The position numbers and the translations under genes are program-made. Source: GWA2-46-10 sp964361435 (GTDB lineage: Bacteria; Patescibacteriota; Minisyncoccia; UBA6257; Colwellbacteraceae). Taken from it: a stretch of DNA of 8,819 bases. The notes beneath the pieces are model-generated. The model was given only the letters and a program-made list of their open reading frames with translations. It had not been told where the DNA came from and searched no databases. The stretch is taken from positions 1 through 8,819 of the forward strand of contig CAYIAN010000023.1 of NCBI GenBank assembly GCA_964361435.1, in the 5' to 3' direction. The stretch's first letter is position 1. The number at the start of each line of letters is the position of its first letter. Shown piece after piece: positions 1 through 5,159 of the stretch.

Positions 1-1
1 G

Positions 2-73
2 AGGCCTGGGGGGGAATCGAACCCCCGTATAAGGGATTTGCAGTCCCTTGCTTTACCACTTAGCAACCAGGCC
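2..73 (-). tRNA. tRNA-Cys (GCA anticodon)
   Basis: The reverse complement folds as a cloverleaf. The acceptor stem is GGCCTGG (67-73) with CCAGGCC (3-9), the anticodon loop is CTGCAAA on a five-pair stem, and the T arm contains GTTCGATTC. The anticodon GCA (39-41) reads Cys codons UGC/UGU. The discriminator base at position 2 is U, the standard identity element of tRNA-Cys, which supports the call. Base 1 reads C on the minus strand, so a genomically encoded CCA is possible but is cut by the window edge. It lies 35 bases downstream of infB on the same strand. Confidence 0.96.
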
Positions 74-86
74 TTCTTTCGGGGCT

Positions 87-115
87 ATTGTATCGCTTTG
101 GAGTCGATTTATAAA
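87..115 (-). promoter_or_regulatory. Candidate sigma-70-type promoter for tRNA-Cys
   Basis: On the minus strand there is a -10 like TACAAT (87-92) and a -35 like TTTATA (110-115), separated by 17 bases. The expected start site is a few bases upstream of the tRNA-Cys 5' end at 73. The -35 lies across the infB stop codon. The -35 is weak (4 of 6 matches to TTGACA), and the tRNA could equally be made by read-through from infB. This is inference from spacing and consensus only. Confidence 0.35.
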
Positions 116-1527
116 GAGATTTTGAGTATATCCCCCGGTTCTATGCCAACCTGCGTTTCTATCACCAAACCACACTCATTATCCGGACCAACTTCACTGA
201 CATTCTGTTTGCTCATCTGAAGATTTTTGAGTCTACCTTTTCCTAAGGGTTCTCCAACGCGTTCTATTATTATTGGAGTATCAATTTTCATCTTTCCCTT
301 GAGGACTCTTCCTCCAACGGTCTGTTTATTAGCTGTGGCATTGAATTTGGCAAGCACCTCAAGTTCACCTCCCTCAAAATCTTGTTTGTCTTTACTCTTG
401 CGGTCTTTGATCGCATCCAAGAGTTCGTAGATTATTTTAGAAGTGTATATTGCGACCCCTTGGGCCTCCGCGAGCTGAACCGTGGCCTTGCCCACTTTAA
501 CTTCAAAACCAACGATTAAACTCCCTGTGGATTTGGCTAGTTTTACATCGTTGTCTGTAATTTCTCCCACAGAAGATTCCACCATTTCTACCTCTCCTCG
601 CAAAAGATTTATTAAGGCGTCCAGAGAACCCTTGGAGCTTGCTTTCAATATAGTTTTGGGCTGTTCTCCTTCACTAGTTACAATTTCTTTGCTTATAAGG
701 AGATCTTCGTATTCCGCATTGAGTTTGGTATCTCCTGTAATAAATTCCTCCCCTGAGCTCGGGATATCTTCAAACCCTATTACCGAGGCGGGGGCGGAAG
801 GTTCAAGCATTTTGACTGATTCCCCCAAGAAATTTTCCATGATCTTTATTTTTCCTGAAGTAGTTAGGGTTTTAATGTTGTCTCCCTGTTTTAGGGTGCC
901 ATCTCTTAGAATTAAGTGTGCGATGACACCGCGCTGCGGTTCTTTCTGGGATTCGATAACAAAGCCCTTAGCGGGACTTTTAGGATCGTAGCGTAAATCC
1001 AATACTTCTCCCATTAACAGAATCAGATCCAAAAGTTCGTTTATACCCTCCCCTGTTTTCGGGGAGACACCCTGCCAACTCACGTCACCTCCCAGACCTT
1101 CCAGAAATACCTGTTCATTCAATAGGTCGGATTTAACTTTTTCAATGTTGGCATTCTCTTTATCAATTTTTGTAATGGCAACGATAAAAGGCGTTTTGGT
1201 TGCCCTTAAAATCTCTAGTGCTTCTTTGGTCTGTTGTCTAATGCCCTCATCGGCCGCTATTACCAAAATTGCTATATCAGCGGCAGAGGCTCCATGAGAG
1301 CGCATGTGTGTAAAGGCTTCGTGGCCGGGAGTATCAATAAAGGTAATCTTCTTACCAGCGTGCTCTACTTCATACGCTCCAATTGACTGGGTAATGCCCC
1401 CGGCTTCTTTGGCTACAACATTGGTTTTACGGACGTAATCCAAAAGGGCCGTTTTGCCGTGATCTACGTGTCCCACCACCGCCACTACTGGTGAACGAGG
1501 AATTAAATTATCTTTTCCAGAGACCAT
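109..1527 (-). CDS. infB: Translation initiation factor IF-2, minimal form
   Basis: IF-2 is the cytoplasmic GTPase that places initiator fMet-tRNA on the 30S subunit and promotes 50S joining. The 472-residue protein starts almost directly with the G domain. G1 is GHVDHGKT (19-26), the switch I signature is GGIT (43-46), G3 is DTPGH (65-69), G4 is TKID (119-122, usually NKID) and G5 is SPK (155-157). The beta-barrel domain II follows at about 185-280, domain III at about 285-375 and the tRNA-binding C2 domain at about 385-472, which keeps the ECG motif at 451-453. The N-terminal region found in most bacterial IF-2 proteins (often 700-900 residues in total) is absent. The ATG at 1527 is the only ATG/GTG/TTG between the upstream in-frame stop and the G domain. 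A GGAGGG lies 18 bases upstream, which is too far for a normal Shine-Dalgarno. The gene sits between tRNA-Gly and tRNA-Cys, without nusA or rbfA beside it. Confidence 0.96.
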   Translation of the reverse strand: MVSGKDNLIPRSPVVAVVGHVDHGKTALLDYVRKTNVVAKEAGGITQSIGAYEVEHAGKKITFIDTPGHEAFTHMRSHGASAADIAILVIAADEGIRQQTKEALEILRATKTPFIVAITKIDKENANIEKVKSDLLNEQVFLEGLGGDVSWQGVSPKTGEGINELLDLILLMGEVLDLRYDPKSPAKGFVIESQKEPQRGVIAHLILRDGTLKQGDNIKTLTTSGKIKIMENFLGESVKMLEPSAPASVIGFEDIPSSGEEFITGDTKLNAEYEDLLISKEIVTSEGEQPKTILKASSKGSLDALINLLRGEVEMVESSVGEITDNDVKLAKSTGSLIVGFEVKVGKATVQLAEAQGVAIYTSKIIYELLDAIKDRKSKDKQDFEGGELEVLAKFNATANKQTVGGRVLKGKMKIDTPIIIERVGEPLGKGRLKNLQMSKQNVSEVGPDNECGLVIETQVGIEPGDILKISL

Positions 1528-1582
1528 ATGCCTATAGAAAGTACACCCTCCGGGGGGTTCAACGCAAGGAGATATCTATATT

Positions 1583-1657
1583 TGGAGCGGGTAGGGGGAA
1601 TCGAACCCCCATCTTCAGGTTGGAAACCTGAAGTAATAGCCATTATACGATACCCGC
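1583..1657 (-). tRNA. tRNA-Gly (UCC anticodon), CCA encoded
   Basis: The reverse complement gives acceptor strands GCGGGTA (1651-1657) and TACCCGC (1587-1593), a five-pair anticodon stem with loop TTTCCAA, and a T arm with GGTTCGATTCC. The anticodon UCC (1622-1624) reads GGA/GGG. The discriminator is U at 1586, as in bacterial tRNA-Gly, and is followed by an encoded CCA at 1583-1585. The gene lies 20 bases after the stop of the small membrane protein gene and 55 bases before infB, so its 3' trailer becomes the infB leader if they share a transcript. Confidence 0.97.
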
Positions 1658-1677
1658 GTTTCTTCTCTGGGGTTTTA

Positions 1678-1875
1678 CTACTCCGGCGGTGGTCCCGTCG
1701 GTCCCTTTACATACGGAGGACCAGTGGGGCCATTCATTCTTATATCCCCATTGACTTCTGTTCTATCTAATTGTTTTCCTACGATATTCCATATATCTGT
1801 ACCGTAGATAATTAAGGCCGCGCCCAGGGCAAGCGCTACCACCCCAAATACTATTTTAACTAAACCTTTTATCAT
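1678..1875 (-). CDS. Small single-pass membrane protein with GPTGPP repeats
   Basis: I do not recognise a family. The 65-residue product has one hydrophobic segment (about 5-25) preceded by Lys3 and Lys7, which predicts a cytoplasmic N-terminus and an exported tail. A polar middle (26-48) follows. The end carries two copies of GPTGPP (49-54 and 58-63) separated by YVK, ending PPE. The copies are Gly-X-Y triplets as in collagen-like sequence, but too few to form a stable triple helix. Five of their six codon pairs differ synonymously, which favours a real protein under selection. The start is ATG at 1873-1875, with GGAGG placed 9 bases upstream inside the acceptor stem of tRNA-Arg. The gene is wedged between tRNA-Arg (7 bases before) and tRNA-Gly (20 bases after), all on one strand. 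Function is unknown. Confidence 0.75.
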   Translation of the reverse strand: MIKGLVKIVFGVVALALGAALIIYGTDIWNIVGKQLDRTEVNGDIRMNGPTGPPYVKGPTGPPPE

Positions 1876-1882
1876 CTGATTG

Positions 1883-1954
1883 TGCCTCCGGAGGGATTCG
1901 AACCCCCATTCTCAGGTTCGAAGCCTGATGTGATATCCATTTCACTACGGAGGC
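1883..1954 (-). tRNA. tRNA-Arg (UCG anticodon), CCA not encoded
   Basis: The reverse complement folds as a cloverleaf with acceptor strands GCCTCCG (1948-1954) and CGGAGGC (1884-1890), a five-pair anticodon stem with loop CTTCGAA, and a T arm of five pairs including one G-U. The anticodon UCG (1919-1921) reads CGA and other CGN codons. The discriminator is A at 1883. The next bases read CAA, not CCA, so the tail must be added by a CCA-adding enzyme, unlike tRNA-Gly nearby. It is the first gene of the tRNA/infB cluster, and its 3' end is only 7 bases from the next start codon. Confidence 0.96.
1885..1889 (-). promoter_or_regulatory. Shine-Dalgarno inside the tRNA-Arg acceptor stem
   Basis: The minus strand reads GGAGG here, 9 bases before the ATG of the 65-residue membrane protein, a near-ideal match and distance. 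The same bases form the 3' strand of the tRNA-Arg acceptor stem (1884-1890). If used, this site is available only on the unprocessed transcript and only when the acceptor stem is open. The placement is read directly from the sequence; its use is inferred. Confidence 0.6.
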
Positions 1955-1970
1955 CCTTGCCCTAATCAAA

Positions 1971-1998
1971 TTAATAGGATGCGCTTACAAAATATCAA
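1971..1998 (-). promoter_or_regulatory. Candidate promoter for the tRNA-Arg/infB cluster
   Basis: In the 73-base gap downstream of the lamin-tail gene, the minus strand holds a -35 like TTGATA (1993-1998) and a -10 like TATTAA (1971-1976), 16 bases apart. The predicted start near 1964 lies about 10 bases before the tRNA-Arg 5' end at 1954, a reasonable tRNA leader. The region is AT-rich, so chance matches are likely. Confidence 0.4.
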
Positions 1999-2027
1999 AA
2001 CTACCCTTATTTTCAATGGCTGGGGTA

Positions 2028-4424
2028 CTAATAGCTGAAGAAATCCACTATATCTGGGTCCTCGGCACTCACAACACCCTCTTGGTTGGAGGTTAGATAT
2101 ATCGTCCCGCTATCGTTTCCCAGGGCCTGACTCCAAGACATATTTACTCCCTCACAAGGCACTATTCCGCTGCAGTTGGCACCGATTGCAAATTCTCCAC
2201 CGCCATCAATTTGGTGCCCTGCTTCAAAATTCTTCTTTGATATGGAGCTATACTCTGCTCCGGTCTTAAGGTACTGAACAGAAAAACCGCTGATATCCAC
2301 GGTTGAAGTGCCATTGTTTTGAATCACAATTCTCTCCTGCCCCTCATCTGCGCCTTCGGCGTCGTATATCACACTCGTTATATCCAGCTCTATTGCTACT
2401 TCAGGTTCTTCTGGTACTGGTGGTTCTTCTTCGCCACTCCCACCATCCCCGTCATCCCCACCTGGATCTTCTTCTTCAATCTCCCCCAATACTGAATTTT
2501 CACCCCTGGGGGTACCCATAATATCATTATCTCCTCCTTCATAGGTACCCCAGGTATTCACATTTATCCTCTCCGCACTTCTATAATCTGGCGAAGCGCT
2601 ACCTCCAACATTTTCCCAATTTGTACCTACATCCACTACCTCATCTACCAAATTGCATGAAGCATCAAAGAGTCTCAGGGTCTCTTCACTATTGTTAATG
2701 GTTCCTGTGAATGTGGCATCTGCCGTAACGGCACCCACGGTATGCGCGTCGTCCGAACTTTCAGAAACCAGAATGCGTTTCAGGAGAAGATAGTCGCTTA
2801 TTCTTCCATCCAAAAAGATTTTTATTTCTTCATCTTTATCCAACAGCTGCCAACCGGATAAGGATAGGCCCCTGTCTATGTCCGTAAATAACTCTATCCA
2901 CTCATCCGACGTAGAGGATGCGTTTCCTCCCCAAGCCACTTCGTTAATCAAAACTATGCGGGTAGGTTCGTTGAGATCATTTTGTGAACATGCTTGTTTT
3001 TCCCCTGGTTCGCTGCTTTGACTACTCGATCCTCCGCCGCTGGGGAAATTAACTGGTTGCCCCTCCTCTTGGGGAGTGCTGTTTTGTCCCCTTGGAGTAC
3101 CCATTATTCCCGTATCTCCCATACCGCTATATGTATGCCACTCGTTGTTATTGGTTCTCTCCGCAGTCCTATATTCTAAAGAGGCACTGCCTCCAATATT
3201 TTTCCAATTAGTACCCACATTCTTTACTTCATCCACTAAGACGCAATCTTTATCGAACAGCTGAAGTTTCTCGTCGCTGTTTTGAATCACTCCCGTGTAC
3301 GTTTTGTCCGCTGATGCATCCCCTACTCTCCACTCCTCACTAGGGTTTTCCGATTCAAGAATACGACGGAGAAGATAGTAATCGTCTATCTCATCCTCTT
3401 TGTTAAAAATAACCGCGATTGACCTATCTCCATCTAAAAGTTGCCATCCGTCTAGGGATCTATCTCCACCGGGGTTATATAACTCAATCCACTCTTCAGA
3501 TGTGTTATCCCCCCTACCGGACCAAGATATTTCGTTAATAAACATTTCTCTGGTTGGACTCACATTGGTGTCTGTGCATAGATTAAAATTCACTCTGTTT
3601 ACAGTCTCTTCTTTTATCTCCGGATCTTCCTCGTTTACTTCTTGACTATTAGGAGCCTTGGGCGTCCCCAGGACGCCCTCCTCCACAGCCCCACTGAATG
3701 TGTGCCATCCCAAATTCTCTGACCTTTCCATGGTGCGCCTGTTAACACTATCTCCGGCTGGCCAACTGGCATCAGCGCCAACTTCATCCACTAACTCGCA
3801 GTTAGAGTTAATGAGCTTGAGGACCTCATTTTCGTTGGCGATAGTACCTGAATAAATCAAATCCGCAATTACTCCTGGAACAGAGTTGTCATCGCTTCTT
3901 TCCAATAAGAAAAAACTTCCTGGAGCCATTGAAGCTCCCTCGGGAAAAACTATGTCTATGTCTCCCTTGGCATCTTTAATTTGCCACCCGCTGATATCTA
4001 CGCTCCCGGATGATATGTTCCCGAGCTCTACCCACTCATCGCTGTAGCTTAGATCCTGGGATTCCAACCCTCCCATCCAAGCTACTTCGTTTATGATCAC
4101 CGCTCCTGTCCGAGGACCCCCTTCCGAGTCAATAACGCACTCTTCTCCATAGACTTCTGGGTGGTTAACCAAGACTACCTCTTCTTCCCCCAGCATGCTG
4201 ATTATTTTTATGTTTTCCTGTTTCCTCTCGCGCGGGTAATCCTGCACATCCAGAACTTCCACAAAGCCTGCACTATTATCACCAAACATATTGGATAGGG
4301 CTTCCTCTATTGATGCTAAAAATTTAGGCGATGTTTCTGCATCGCCCACCCAAAACCCTCCTATGCCCACGATTACGATAGAAGTCAGCCAAAATGCGTA
4401 TATCCAATAGCTTCTCCCTAGCAT
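2028..4424 (-). CDS. Exported or membrane-anchored protein with four lamin-tail domains
   Basis: The 798-residue protein opens with Arg4 and a hydrophobic segment (7-26), a signal anchor or signal peptide, so the rest should be outside the membrane. Three clear lamin-tail (LTD, Ig-like beta-sandwich) units follow at about 107-215, 293-399 and 489-596. Each shows INE(V/I)xWxG, then (D/E)EW(V/I)EL (W131, W312, W509), then GWQ(L/I), and ends CxLVDEV. Each unit is trailed by a linker repeat containing RxxER, a Trp and GTP...NS (about 226-260, 412-449, 608-644). A Ser-rich linker (461-476) and an acidic Gly/Pro-rich linker (646-676) separate units. A fourth, diverged LTD-like domain fills about 677-798. 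The cysteines of units 1-3 fall in pairs at matching positions. No sorting signal or C-terminal anchor is seen. LTDs occur in bacterial surface proteins and nuclease-associated proteins, but no catalytic domain is visible, so a structural or adhesive surface role is inferred. It starts 15 bases after the upstream membrane protein gene. Confidence 0.88.
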   Translation of the reverse strand: MLGRSYWIYAFWLTSIVIVGIGGFWVGDAETSPKFLASIEEALSNMFGDNSAGFVEVLDVQDYPRERKQENIKIISMLGEEEVVLVNHPEVYGEECVIDSEGGPRTGAVIINEVAWMGGLESQDLSYSDEWVELGNISSGSVDISGWQIKDAKGDIDIVFPEGASMAPGSFFLLERSDDNSVPGVIADLIYSGTIANENEVLKLINSNCELVDEVGADASWPAGDSVNRRTMERSENLGWHTFSGAVEEGVLGTPKAPNSQEVNEEDPEIKEETVNRVNFNLCTDTNVSPTREMFINEISWSGRGDNTSEEWIELYNPGGDRSLDGWQLLDGDRSIAVIFNKEDEIDDYYLLRRILESENPSEEWRVGDASADKTYTGVIQNSDEKLQLFDKDCVLVDEVKNVGTNWKNIGGSASLEYRTAERTNNNEWHTYSGMGDTGIMGTPRGQNSTPQEEGQPVNFPSGGGSSSQSSEPGEKQACSQNDLNEPTRIVLINEVAWGGNASSTSDEWIELFTDIDRGLSLSGWQLLDKDEEIKIFLDGRISDYLLLKRILVSESSDDAHTVGAVTADATFTGTINNSEETLRLFDASCNLVDEVVDVGTNWENVGGSASPDYRSAERINVNTWGTYEGGDNDIMGTPRGENSVLGEIEEEDPGGDDGDGGSGEEEPPVPEEPEVAIELDITSVIYDAEGADEGQERIVIQNNGTSTVDISGFSVQYLKTGAEYSSISKKNFEAGHQIDGGGEFAIGANCSGIVPCEGVNMSWSQALGNDSGTIYLTSNQEGVVSAEDPDIVDFFSY

Positions 4425-4439
4425 TTGCTATCCAGATTC

Positions 4440-5159
4440 CTATCTAAACCCCCAAACTGGCAAAATTGATATCAATAATGCTAAAGTCGCGAACACGGCG
4501 ATGGACCTGATGGCTACTTCTTTGGAAAAGGTGTCTTTGAGGTGATGAACAAGGGCATCGTGAAAAATGAAAGTGATCAATACTAATACCGCAGAGCTAA
4601 CGAGAAAACTTGTTGGAAAGAAGGAGGTTACCCAAGCGGCTTGCACCACGAGCATTCCTTCTAGGGTGGCAACTAAATTCAAAAGCTCGGGTTTTTCTGG
4701 AGTCATCACTATGTAAAATTCCCTGAATAGGAAAAGCGCTAAAACGAAGAAAAGTATTGGGGAAATTATATTAAGGGAAAGAAGGCTCGCCAATCCAATT
4801 ACAAGGACCAGATGCATGAGGTAGTAAAGATTTTGTCTTCTTGTAAAAATCAGGTTTTTTATCCCCAACAAAAGGAAGCCTAATGTGCTAAGGGTGAGGT
4901 TAACGTAAAACCCTATTAATCCACTTACCTGGGGGGCAAAAATGATGGTTATGCCCAAAATCATAGCCGACACTATAAATTTAGTGGCTCCGAGAGGAGG
5001 TTTTAAATAAAGATAAAGAAATAGGGTGCCAAAAATTAAAAACTTGAAAAAACTAAAATCTCCGGTGCGTAACCAAAAAATAGCTATTGCCAGAAATGTT
5101 GCCCTAAGTGCTAACGGTGATACCGGACTCTTTAGAGCTGATTTTAACTTTCCCACCAT
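4440..5159 (-). CDS. Polytopic membrane protein of unknown function
   Basis: I do not recognise this 239-residue protein with certainty. It has about eight or nine hydrophobic segments (roughly 15-31, 36-52, 60-76, 81-100, 111-128, 131-147, 164-181, 185-200 and 215-235). The basic N-terminus (K4, K6, K10) suggests it is cytoplasmic. A histidine cluster, HDALVHH at 200-206, stands out but matches no motif I can name. In overall style it recalls uncharacterised Patescibacteria membrane families such as DUF5656, from memory and unproven. The ATG at 5159 lies inside the Clp gene, giving a 56-base overlap in another frame, and is backed by AGGAGG 11 bases upstream. GTG at codon 2 is the only other nearby start. 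The gene ends 15 bases before the lamin-tail protein, so the two probably form a translationally coupled pair that may work at the same membrane. Confidence 0.8.
   Translation of the reverse strand: MVGKLKSALKSPVSPLALRATFLAIAIFWLRTGDFSFFKFLIFGTLFLYLYLKPPLGATKFIVSAMILGITIIFAPQVSGLIGFYVNLTLSTLGFLLLGIKNLIFTRRQNLYYLMHLVLVIGLASLLSLNIISPILFFVLALFLFREFYIVMTPEKPELLNLVATLEGMLVVQAAWVTSFFPTSFLVSSAVLVLITFIFHDALVHHLKDTFSKEVAIRSIAVFATLALLISILPVWGFR

Noticed and set aside
482..991. A 169-codon plus-strand open frame opposite infB.
   Set aside because: It is the antisense shadow of a well-conserved gene, with no domain and no ribosome binding site.
1528..1770. An 80-codon plus-strand open frame crossing tRNA-Gly.
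   Set aside because: It reads through a tRNA gene in antisense and part of the small membrane protein gene; the GGIEPPSSGWKP-type sequence is a common artefact of translating tRNA genes.
2002..2027. Possible intrinsic terminator after the lamin-tail gene (TACCC with GGGTA, followed by GTTTTGATATTTTG on the minus strand).
   Set aside because: The stem has only five pairs with a 16-base loop, and the T-tract is interrupted; it is too weak to list as a terminator.
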